Shown: piece by piece, positions 22,514 through 29,210 of the stretch
Layout: each line of letters opens with the position of its first letter
Position numbering within the stretch: the first letter of the stretch is position 1
Assembly: GCA_015060705.1 (NCBI GenBank)
Contig: SUXY01000033.1
Span: 1-34,275 of the forward strand
DNA: 34,275 bases
Direction: 5' to 3'
Origin: Bacteroides sp.
GTDB lineage: Bacteria > Bacteroidota > Bacteroidia > Bacteroidales > Bacteroidaceae
Translations under genes and position numbers: made by a program
Notes under the pieces: generated by a model
What the model was told of the DNA's origin: nothing
What the model saw: the letters and a program-made list of their open reading frames with translations, nothing else
Databases searched by the model: none

Positions 22514-23119
22514 TTACTTCTTTACAGAAGGAGTGTAACGTGCATTCAAACCTTCAACGATTTCGTTGGTGATATTGTATGCTGGGTTACCGTACAACAA
22601 GTTGTCGAATGCTGTGTTGCTGATGATCAAATCATAACCCTTAGTCTGGTTGTATACCTTCAAGAAAGAGTTGATAGAGTCACGCAATTCCAAGCTGTTC
22701 TTTTGGTTTTCAGCAGCAAGTTCGCTGGTCAACTTCTGTTGCAATTCCTGCAATTCCTGTTGGAGCTTCATCAAGCGTGCCTGTTCCTGTTCAGCACGTT
22801 CGCGAGAAGCATAGCCATTGTTCTGAATCTTGCGGTCGAATTCTCTTGCTTCAGCTTCGAGCTTCTTGCCCTTTTCATTCAAGGTAGTGCGGATGTTTTC
22901 TTCCTTCTTCAACATCTGTTCGCTCAAGTCGTTCCAGAAGTTGTACTTAGTCAACAAGGAGTCGATTTCAACGAAAGCAATCTTCATATTAGAAGAACCT
23001 GCAGCACCAGCAGCAGGAGCTGATGTAGTGGCAGCGTTGTTGTTTCCTGCACATTGAGTGAATCCCAATACGATGGCCAATGCCAACAATCCGTTCAGGA
23101 TAAAGTTAGTTTTTTTCAT
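22514..23119 (-). CDS. OmpH/Skp-like lipoprotein
   Basis: A 201-residue protein with a lipoprotein signal ('MKKTNFILNGLLALAIVLGFTQC'), an Ala/Ser-rich spacer, then a long helical coiled-coil region (~60-150, rich in Glu, Gln, Leu and Lys) framed by 'MKIAFVEIDSLLTKY' and 'YDLIISNTAFDNLLYGNPAYNITNEIVEGLN'. This order (beta strand, long hairpin of helices, beta strands) is that of the OmpH/Skp periplasmic chaperone family that shields outer-membrane proteins. The lipid anchor differs from soluble Skp. It probably follows a small membrane protein gene on one transcript. Confidence 0.88.
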   Translation of the reverse strand: MKKTNFILNGLLALAIVLGFTQCAGNNNAATTSAPAAGAAGSSNMKIAFVEIDSLLTKYNFWNDLSEQMLKKEENIRTTLNEKGKKLEAEAREFDRKIQNNGYASRERAEQEQARLMKLQQELQELQQKLTSELAAENQKNSLELRDSINSFLKVYNQTKGYDLIISNTAFDNLLYGNPAYNITNEIVEGLNARYTPSVKK

Positions 23120-23147
23120 AATGATTTTTAGTATGTTATTTTATTAA

Positions 23148-23369
23148 TTATTCTCTCTCAAGTTCCTTCTCTCTTTCAGCGATGGCGTGCTTGTTTCCCT
23201 TTTGTGCTTCACGGTCTTGGGACTGAACGCAACCGATGCCTCTTTTCTGCATTTCTTTGTTGCCGCTAACATGCATACTGGGAAATTTTCCTTTGATAAG
23301 GATGCCGATACACAAGAAAAAGACGCAAATCGCAACAATTGCTGCAGTTAAGTAGATAGTTTCGAGCAT
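23148..23369 (-). CDS. Small conserved-looking membrane protein
   Basis: A 73-residue protein. ATG 23369 is chosen because the longer frame's TTG (23390) lies inside the -7 box. One membrane helix ('IYLTAAIVAICVFFLCIGILI') is followed by a charged tail with 'FPSMHVSGNKEMQKRGIGCVQSQDREAQ'. Proteins with this tail wording recur in Bacteroidales to my recollection, with no known function. It probably heads a two-gene transcript with the OmpH-like lipoprotein 28 nt downstream, hinting at an envelope role. I do not recognise a functional family. Confidence 0.72.
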   Translation of the reverse strand: MLETIYLTAAIVAICVFFLCIGILIKGKFPSMHVSGNKEMQKRGIGCVQSQDREAQKGNKHAIAEREKELERE

Positions 23370-23387
23370 TTTTTTTAAATTTGTCTG

Positions 23388-23419
23388 CAAAAATAGTGCA
23401 AGGCGGGTTAACTGCCAAA
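23388..23419 (-). promoter_or_regulatory. Promoter of the small membrane protein / OmpH-like operon
   Basis: The minus strand shows TTTG at 23416-23419 and TATTTTTG at 23388-23395, exactly 20 bp apart. The transcript would start near 23381, about 12 nt before ATG 23369. Confidence 0.8.
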
Positions 23420-23446
23420 TTTTTTATGAATTAATAAAGGTTACGT

Positions 23447-24901
23447 ATGGAAAAAATAGAATTGAAACCGGCATCAGTATTCCATTATTTTGCTGAAATA
23501 TGCAAGGTGCCACGCCCTTCGAAGAAGGAAGAGAAGATTATTGCTTACTTAATGAACTTTGCTGAAGAGCAGGGATTGGAAGCTAAAAAGGATGAAGCTG
23601 GTAATATTTTGATCAAGAAACCGGCTACTCCGGGATTGGAAAACTTGAAGACCGTAATCCTCCAATCGCATATTGACATGGTTTGTGAAAAGAACAGTGA
23701 CTCGAACCATGATTTCTTGAATGACCCAATTGAAACTTATATCGACGGTGAATGGTTGAAGGCAAAAGGTACAACTTTGGGTGCTGACAATGGTATCGGT
23801 ATGGCGACTCAGTTGGCTATCTTGGCAGCTAATGATATTCAGCATGGGCCGTTGGAATGTCTCTTTACGGTTGATGAAGAAACTGGTTTGACCGGTGCTT
23901 TTGCTTTGAAAGAAGGATTCATGGATGGTCATATCCTGATTAATCTTGACTCGGAAGATGAAGGAGAATTGTTCATCGGTTGTGCCGGTGGTGCCAATAC
24001 TACAGCTGAATTTGCTTATACGGAAATCGATGCTCCTCAGGATTATTTCTTCTTTAAGGTAGCTATCAAGGGCTTGACTGGTGGTCATTCGGGTGATGAT
24101 ATCAACAAGAACCGTGCCAATGCCAATAAGTTGCTCAACCGTTTCTTGACTCAGGTGGCTGCGAAGTACGATATGTATCTTTGTCAGATTGACGGTGGTA
24201 ATTTGCATAATGCCATTCCACGTGAAGCTTCTGCCATTTGTGCCATTCCGATGAAGCATAAGGAAGATGTACGAATCGATATGAACATCTATACCGCTGA
24301 AATAGAAAATGAATTCAGTGTGACTGAACCGAACTTGCGTACGGAATTAGGCTCTGAATCTCCTTGTGCTAAGGCTATTGACAGAGATACAGTGGCTCGT
24401 TTGTTGAAGTCGGTTTATGCTGTTCATCACGGTGTATATGCTTGGAGTCAAGATATGCCGGGGTTGGTAGAGACTTCTTCTAACTTGGCTTCCATCAAGA
24501 TGGTAGACGGTAAGATTAAGATTGTTACCAGCCAAAGAAGTTCGATCCTTTCTTCTCGTAAGGACATGTCGGAAATGGTACGCTCAGCTTTCCAACTGGG
24601 TGGTGCAGAAGTGAAGACTAGCGACGGTTATCCAGGTTGGAAGCCGAATCCATCTTCTCCGATCTTGAAGGTAGCGATTGAAAGCTATAAGAAGTTGTTC
24701 GGTGTAGAACCGAAGGTGAAGGCTATTCATGCCGGTTTGGAATGTGGATTGTTCCTTGAAAAGTATCCTCATTTGGATATGTTCTCTACTGGTCCTACTT
24801 TGAGAGGGGTACACTCACCAGATGAACGTATGCATATTCCGGCCGTAGATAAGTTCTGGAAACATTTGTTGGATGTCTTGGTAAATGTTCCGCAGAAGTA
24901 A
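23447..24901 (+). CDS. pepD: Cytosolic dipeptidase PepD (M20 family, aminoacyl-histidine dipeptidase)
   Basis: A 484-residue metallopeptidase of the M20C type that splits dipeptides, including Xaa-His. Metal-site motifs are in order: 'ILQSHIDMVCEKN' (His), 'LGADNGIGMATQLA' (bridging Asp), 'FTVDEETGLTGA' (Glu pair) and 'LINLDSEDEGELFIGCAGG' (Asp), with the late 'TLRGVHSPDERM' (His). A lid/dimer domain is inserted near 'LTGGHSGDDINKNRANANKLLNR'. There is no signal peptide. The next gene starts 3 nt after its stop, so the two form an operon although their products act in different compartments. Confidence 0.95.
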   Translation: MEKIELKPASVFHYFAEICKVPRPSKKEEKIIAYLMNFAEEQGLEAKKDEAGNILIKKPATPGLENLKTVILQSHIDMVCEKNSDSNHDFLNDPIETYIDGEWLKAKGTTLGADNGIGMATQLAILAANDIQHGPLECLFTVDEETGLTGAFALKEGFMDGHILINLDSEDEGELFIGCAGGANTTAEFAYTEIDAPQDYFFFKVAIKGLTGGHSGDDINKNRANANKLLNRFLTQVAAKYDMYLCQIDGGNLHNAIPREASAICAIPMKHKEDVRIDMNIYTAEIENEFSVTEPNLRTELGSESPCAKAIDRDTVARLLKSVYAVHHGVYAWSQDMPGLVETSSNLASIKMVDGKIKIVTSQRSSILSSRKDMSEMVRSAFQLGGAEVKTSDGYPGWKPNPSSPILKVAIESYKKLFGVEPKVKAIHAGLECGLFLEKYPHLDMFSTGPTLRGVHSPDERMHIPAVDKFWKHLLDVLVNVPQK

Positions 24902-24904
24902 ATC

Positions 24905-25996
24905 ATGAAATTTAGGTTTGTCATTCAGAGGAACGAAGTGACGAAGAATCTCGGAAGCATCAAGTGGATGTTACCGAGATCCTTCGCTTCGCTCTGGGTG
25001 ACATTCCTTTTTCTTTGTTTCCCTATAACTATCCATTCACAGGAATCTTTTCGTGTGATGTTCTGGAATGTGGAGAATCTGTTTGATACAAAAGATGATC
25101 CTCGAAAGAATGACAATGAATTTCTTCCCGAAGCTACTCGACATTGGAATTTCTTCCGTTATCGGGATAAATTGAAGAACTTGGCCAAAGGCATCATAGC
25201 ATCGGGTAATGAATATGTGCCGGATCTGGTGGGATTGTGTGAAGTGGAAAATGATTCTTGTTTGTATGATTTAACTCGACGTTCTCCTCTTAAAGAAGCC
25301 GGATATCGGTATGTTATGACGGATTCACCCGATCAGCGAGGTATTGATGTGGCATTGCTTTATCAGCGAGGAAGTTTTAAAGTGCTTCAGCATCAGTCTA
25401 TTCGGATTCCACATAAGCAACTGAAAAAGGGAGCTACCAGAGATATTCTTCATGTGGTGGGCGAAGTGCTATCCGGAAATCAATTGGATGTATTTGTTTG
25501 TCATTTTCCTAGCCGAAGCGGTGGGCAAGCCAAGAGTGAACCTTATCGCTTATTGACTGCAAAGATTTTGAAGGAAGCGGTCGATTCGGTGATGAAAGTT
25601 CGAAAGCATCCTCATATTCTGATTATGGGGGATTTCAATGATTATCCTACAAACAAGTCTATGAAGAAAGTGCTTTGTGCTGACGGTGGTTTGCGGAACC
25701 TGATGAAAGATAAGAAAGAGGGAACGTATCGCTATCGGGGCGAATGGGGGATATTGGACCAATTTATTGTATCAGAAAACTTGCAGAAAAAGAAAGGAAG
25801 TATCCGCACCTCTTCAAAGAAGGTACAGATACTTCGACATGATTTTTTATTGGAGGAAGACGAGAAGTACGGTGGAGACAAACCTTTCCGTACTTACAAT
25901 GGCATGAAATACTTGGGAGGTTTCAGCGATCATCTTCCCATTTCCTTGGATTTGGAAATCTTTATTCGTGATGATAAGGGTTATTATTCAAAATAG
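24905..25996 (+). CDS. Secreted endonuclease/exonuclease/phosphatase-family protein with repeat-derived N-terminus
   Basis: Up to 363 residues. The catalytic domain is complete: 'FRVMFWNVENLFD' (Asn), 'VGLCEVEND' (Glu), 'CHFPSRSGG', 'LIMGDFNDYPT' (Asp, Asn) and 'GGFSDHLPISLDL' (Asp, His). The fold cuts phosphodiesters in DNA/RNA or phosphate from lipids and inositols; the substrate is unknown. A hydrophobic export segment ('LWVTFLFLCFPITIHSQ') precedes it. The first ~33 codons are encoded by a palindromic repeat (24919-25003), so residues such as 'RNEVTKNLGS' and 'MLPRSFASLWV' are translated repeat DNA. Two starts are possible: ATG 24905 or ATG 24968, which gives a normal-length signal peptide. 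The 3' end overlaps rlmH on the other strand by 35 bp. Confidence 0.85.
   Translation: MKFRFVIQRNEVTKNLGSIKWMLPRSFASLWVTFLFLCFPITIHSQESFRVMFWNVENLFDTKDDPRKNDNEFLPEATRHWNFFRYRDKLKNLAKGIIASGNEYVPDLVGLCEVENDSCLYDLTRRSPLKEAGYRYVMTDSPDQRGIDVALLYQRGSFKVLQHQSIRIPHKQLKKGATRDILHVVGEVLSGNQLDVFVCHFPSRSGGQAKSEPYRLLTAKILKEAVDSVMKVRKHPHILIMGDFNDYPTNKSMKKVLCADGGLRNLMKDKKEGTYRYRGEWGILDQFIVSENLQKKKGSIRTSSKKVQILRHDFLLEEDEKYGGDKPFRTYNGMKYLGGFSDHLPISLDLEIFIRDDKGYYSK
24919..25003. repeat. Palindromic dispersed-type repeat inside the nuclease gene's 5' end
   Basis: The left arm 24919-24954 (beginning TGTCATTCAGAG, ending GAATCTCGG) and right arm 24974-25003 (CCGAGATCCTTCGC to GGGTGACA) are imperfect reverse complements. 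The wording 'TGTCATTC.GAG..GAAG..GAATCTC' is that of an intergenic repeat met in many unrelated bacteria; here it lies within an open reading frame. Confidence 0.85.
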
Positions 25997-26435
25997 TCAT
26001 CGCCCGATAGAGTTGCTCTACAAAAATCAACCGGATCATTTGGTGAGAGAAGGTCATCTTCGAAAGTGAAATCTTCTCTTGGGCTGCTTCGTATACTTTC
26101 GGGGCGAATCCATAAGGACCACCGATAATGAACACCAAACGTTTGTTTACGGTGTGCATCTTCCGTTCTACCCAGTCAGCAAACTCGATGGATCGGAACT
26201 CCTTGCCATGTTCATCCAGCAATACCACAACATCACCCGGTTGTAAAGATTTCAGAATTAGTTCTCCTTCCTTTTCCTTTTGTTGTTCCATACTCAAACT
26301 CTTGGTATTCTTCAATTCAGGAATAACTTCCATGTCGAATGAGATGAAATGTTTGGTGCGGGAAACATAATCGTCAATGGCGGTGATGTAATGTTTTTCT
26401 ACGGTGCGTCCGACTACTAATAATGTAAATTTCAT
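25962..26435 (-). CDS. rlmH: 23S rRNA (pseudouridine1915-N3)-methyltransferase
   Basis: A 157-residue SPOUT-class methyltransferase acting on helix 69 of 23S rRNA in assembled ribosomes. Seen: 'MKFTLLVVGRTVEKHYITAIDDYVSR', 'VVLLDEHGKEFRSIEFADWVERK', the knot motif 'LVFIIGGPYGFAPKVYEAA' and 'LSKMTFSHQMIRLIFVEQLYRA'. The length is standard. Its 3' end overlaps the convergent nuclease gene by 35 bp. Its promoter is back to back with that of nadC. Confidence 0.97.
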   Translation of the reverse strand: MKFTLLVVGRTVEKHYITAIDDYVSRTKHFISFDMEVIPELKNTKSLSMEQQKEKEGELILKSLQPGDVVVLLDEHGKEFRSIEFADWVERKMHTVNKRLVFIIGGPYGFAPKVYEAAQEKISLSKMTFSHQMIRLIFVEQLYRAMTILNNNPYHHE

Positions 26436-26457
26436 GTGTTTCTTTTCTTTAATTCTC

Positions 26458-26488
26458 TTTGCAAAAATACAGAAAAAACATACCTTTG
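26458..26488 (+). promoter_or_regulatory. Promoter of nadC
   Basis: TTTG at 26458-26461 and TACCTTTG at 26481-26488, 19 bp apart. The start near 26494 leaves ATG 26518 as the better start codon, since ATG 26497 would sit at the transcript end. Confidence 0.78.
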
Positions 26489-26497
26489 CCTATCAAA
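26462..26497 (-). promoter_or_regulatory. Promoter of rlmH, overlapping that of nadC
   Basis: The minus strand reads TATTTTTG (-7) at 26462-26469 and TTTG at 26494-26497, 24 bp apart (longer than usual). The whole element lies within the nadC promoter. Confidence 0.5.
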
Positions 26498-26517
26498 TGA
26501 TAAAAAAACAACATACT

Positions 26518-27369
26518 ATGGACGAAAAGATTGTAAAAGACTTGATTGACAGACTCATTGATTTGTCATTTGCAGAAGATATAGGTGATGGGGACCATAC
26601 TACTTTATCGAGTATTCCAGCAGATGCTATGGGAAAGTCGAAGTTGCTCATCAAGGAAGAAGGTATTTTGGCAGGTATTGAAATTGCCAAGATGGTATTC
26701 CATCGTTTCGATCCTACCATGAAGGTAGAGGTATTCATTGAAGATGGTACTTGGGTGAAGCCGGGTGATGTAGCTATGATCGTGGAAGGAAAAATCCAAT
26801 CGTTGCTCCAGACTGAACGTTTAATGTTGAATATCATGCAACGTATGAGTGGTATTGCTACCATGACCAATCGCTATGTGAAGAAGTTGGAAGGTACTAA
26901 GACACGTGTGTTGGATACTCGTAAGACTACTCCGGGTATGCGTATTTTGGAGAAGATGGCGGTAAAGATTGGTGGTGGATGCAATCATCGTATCGGTTTG
27001 TTTGACATGATTCTGTTGAAAGATAATCATGTGGACTTCTCGGGTGGTATACACAATGCGGTAACTCGTGCCAAGGAATATTGCAAGGCAAAGGGTAAGA
27101 ACTTGAAGATAGAACTCGAAGTGCGTAACTTTGATGAGTTGCAACAAGCCTTGGATGAAGGTGTAGATCGTATTATGTTCGACAACTTTACTCCGGAGGA
27201 CACTAAGAAAGCGGTAGAAATTGTTGCAGGTCGTTGTGAAACCGAATCTTCGGGTGGTATCACTTATGAAACCATGTTGCCGTATGCACAGGCAGGGGTA
27301 GATTTCATTTCGTTTGGTGCATTGACTCACTCTGTGAAGGGGATGGATATGAGTTTTAAAGCTTGCTAA
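26518..27369 (+). CDS. nadC: Nicotinate-nucleotide pyrophosphorylase (quinolinate phosphoribosyltransferase)
   Basis: A 283-residue enzyme of de novo NAD synthesis: quinolinate + PRPP to nicotinate mononucleotide. Motifs: 'AEDIGDGDHTT', 'LLQTERLMLNIMQRMSGIATMT', 'RVLDTRKTTPGMRILEKMAVKIGGGCNHR' (substrate-binding Arg/Lys/His), 'LLKDNH', 'KIELEVRNFDE', 'DRIMFDNFTPE' and 'ESSGGITYE'. The start at ATG 26518 is set by the promoter. It is followed 3 nt later by a DUF4923-type gene, giving a two-gene operon. nadA and nadB are not in the window. Confidence 0.96.
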   Translation: MDEKIVKDLIDRLIDLSFAEDIGDGDHTTLSSIPADAMGKSKLLIKEEGILAGIEIAKMVFHRFDPTMKVEVFIEDGTWVKPGDVAMIVEGKIQSLLQTERLMLNIMQRMSGIATMTNRYVKKLEGTKTRVLDTRKTTPGMRILEKMAVKIGGGCNHRIGLFDMILLKDNHVDFSGGIHNAVTRAKEYCKAKGKNLKIELEVRNFDELQQALDEGVDRIMFDNFTPEDTKKAVEIVAGRCETESSGGITYETMLPYAQAGVDFISFGALTHSVKGMDMSFKAC

Positions 27370-27372
27370 GAG

Positions 27373-27960
27373 ATGAAAAGAATAATATGTGTCATGGCAT
27401 TGTTTTGTGCGGTAGCAGTACAAGCTGATGCACAGAGCTTGAAAGATATTCTATCGGGAGTGGTAAAGAATGTAGTGGGAGATAAGGCTACTACAGAAAC
27501 TTCGTTGATAGGAACTTGGGTATATGTGGCTCCGGATTGTCAGTTGAAAGGCGATGATGTTTTGAAGAACATCGGTGGGGACGCTGCGGGTGCTGAAGTG
27601 GAAAAGAAGATGCAGCCGATTTATGAAAAAGCGGGTCTGAATACCATTCAGTATACGTTTAATGAAGACAAGACTTGTTCGTACACCATTAAAGGCAGAA
27701 AGGTGGAAGGAACATATGTGTTTGATCCGGAAGCCAAAACCGTAACTATTAAAGCCGGTAAGTTGGGCATGAAGACCACTGCCAATATTGTAACTTTGGG
27801 TAACAATATGAGTTTTGTATTTGATGCCGATAAGATTCTTTCGGTAGTGAAGAGCATAACTGGAGCGACATCCAGTCTGAACAATTCGGCTTCTACCGTC
27901 AATAAACTGTTGGAGCAGTTTAATGGAATGATGATTGGATTTGAATTGAAGAAGCAATAA
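27373..27960 (+). CDS. Exported DUF4923-like (lipocalin-like) protein
   Basis: A 195-residue protein with a signal peptide ('MKRIICVMALFCAVAVQADAQ'). The mature part contains 'LIGTWVYVAPDCQLKGDDVLKNIGG', 'YTFNEDKTCSYTIKGRKVEGTYVFDPEAKTVTIK' and a Ser/Asn-rich end. 'GTW.Y....C.L' followed by beta strands is the DUF4923 pattern of Bacteroidales, thought to form a lipocalin-like barrel. The function is unknown. It starts 3 nt after nadC and ends in a strong terminator, so it is co-transcribed with an NAD-synthesis gene for no evident reason. Confidence 0.83.
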   Translation: MKRIICVMALFCAVAVQADAQSLKDILSGVVKNVVGDKATTETSLIGTWVYVAPDCQLKGDDVLKNIGGDAAGAEVEKKMQPIYEKAGLNTIQYTFNEDKTCSYTIKGRKVEGTYVFDPEAKTVTIKAGKLGMKTTANIVTLGNNMSFVFDADKILSVVKSITGATSSLNNSASTVNKLLEQFNGMMIGFELKKQ

Positions 27961-27962
27961 TT

Positions 27963-27993
27963 AAAAAAAGGAGCGATAAACGCTCCTTTTTTT
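27963..27993. terminator. Bidirectional terminator between the DUF4923-like gene and recA
   Basis: AAAAAAAGGAGCG / CGCTCCTTTTTTT around ATAAA, with A and T runs on either side. Confidence 0.93.
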
Positions 27994-28000
27994 AATTTCC

Positions 28001-29035
28001 TTATTCTTGTTCCTTCATAGCTGCAAAAATCAAGCCTTCTAATTCTTCCGCTAATTCCGGATTGTCTTGAATGACTTGCTTACAAGCATCACGGCCTTGT
28101 CCCAACTTGGTATCATTGTAGCTGTACCAAGAACCACTCTTCTTGATGATGCCGTATTCTGCACCCAAGTCGATGATTTCACCCGAACGGGATATACCTT
28201 CACCAAACATGATGTCGAACTCGGCACGACGGAACGGAGGAGCTACCTTATTCTTGACTACCTTCACCTTGGTTTGCTTGCCCAAAACAGTATCACCGTC
28301 CTTGATTGGACTACCCGGTCGGATATCAATACGTACTGATGAGTAGAATTTCAAAGCATTACCACCGGTGGTTGTTTCCGGGTTACCAAACATGACGCCA
28401 ATCTTTTCACGTAACTGGTTGATGAAGATACAGGTAGTATTGGTTTTGCTGATAGCTGATGTCAATTTTCTCAAAGCTTGAGACATCAAGCGAGCCTGCA
28501 AACCTACCTTGTTGTCACCCATATCGCCTTCGATTTCTGCTTTTGGAGTCAAGGCTGCCACCGAGTCGATGACGATGATATCGATAGCTGATGAACGGAT
28601 CAATTGTTCTGCAATTTCCAAAGCTTGTTCACCGTTGTCCGGCTGGGAAATCCAGACATTGTCTACGTCTACACCCAATTTGGCTGCATAGAAACGGTCG
28701 AATGCATGTTCAGCATCGATAAAAGCAGCAATACCGCCTGCTTTCTGCGCTTCTGCAATCGCATGAATAGCCAAAGTTGTCTTACCGGAAGATTCCGGTC
28801 CATATATTTCGATGATTCTACCTTTCGGATAACCGCCTACACCAAGCGCATAGTTCAAAGCTACCGAACCGGTAGGAATGACTTCCACATCCTGAATCTT
28901 TTCATCGCCCAATTTCATGATAGAGCCTTTACCAAAGCTCTTTTCAATCTTGTCCATAGCCGCTTGCAAGGCTTTCAGCTTCTCGCTATTGCTTGCACCT
29001 GCAGCAAATTCCAATTCGTTGTCTTTCTTAGCCAT
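28001..29035 (-). CDS. recA: Recombinase RecA
   Basis: A 344-residue strand-exchange ATPase. The Walker A is '[19 protein letters not shown]' and the Walker B '[12 protein letters not shown]'. '[10 protein letters not shown]', '[26 protein letters not shown]' (loop 1), '[35 protein letters not shown]' (loop 2) and the acidic C-terminus are all present. It is full length and monocistronic, with its own -7 box. No LexA-like operator was recognised upstream. Confidence 0.99.
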   Translation of the reverse strand: MAKKDNELEFAAGASNSEKLKALQAAMDKIEKSFGKGSIMKLGDEKIQDVEVIPTGSVALNYALGVGGYPKGRIIEIYGPESSGKTTLAIHAIAEAQKAGGIAAFIDAEHAFDRFYAAKLGVDVDNVWISQPDNGEQALEIAEQLIRSSAIDIIVIDSVAALTPKAEIEGDMGDNKVGLQARLMSQALRKLTSAISKTNTTCIFINQLREKIGVMFGNPETTTGGNALKFYSSVRIDIRPGSPIKDGDTVLGKQTKVKVVKNKVAPPFRRAEFDIMFGEGISRSGEIIDLGAEYGIIKKSGSWYSYNDTKLGQGRDACKQVIQDNPELAEELEGLIFAAMKEQE

Positions 29036-29068
29036 ATTTTATAGATTATAATGTGAATTTACAGAAGG

Positions 29069-29076
29069 CAAAGATA
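29069..29076 (-). promoter_or_regulatory. -7 box of recA
   Basis: The minus strand reads TATCTTTG (TAnnTTTG) 33 bp upstream of the ATG. The -33 region reads GTTTTA, not TTTG. Confidence 0.6.
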
Positions 29077-29143
29077 AGGAATTATTTCTAAAACAGTCAT
29101 ACTTGGCGAAAAGATAATTGTCTTTTTTAAAAGAGTGGCATCT

Positions 29144-29187
29144 TTTGGTCAAAAGGTTTTATTTAATGATACTTTTGCGTATATTTG
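29144..29187 (+). promoter_or_regulatory. Promoter region of the first GH2 gene, with two possible -7 boxes
   Basis: TACTTTTG (29170-29177) and TATATTTG (29180-29187) both match TAnnTTTG. TTTG at 29144-29147 is 22 bp before the first. This TTTG lies in a short palindrome CTTTTGGTCAAAAG (29142-29155), a candidate operator. Confidence 0.55.
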
Positions 29188-29210
29188 TAGAAAATAAATC
29201 TATATAGCGT

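Noticed and set aside
27373-27960. NAD-related function for the DUF4923-like gene because it follows nadC
   Set aside because: The protein is exported and has no nucleotide-binding motif; the operon position alone does not support a role.
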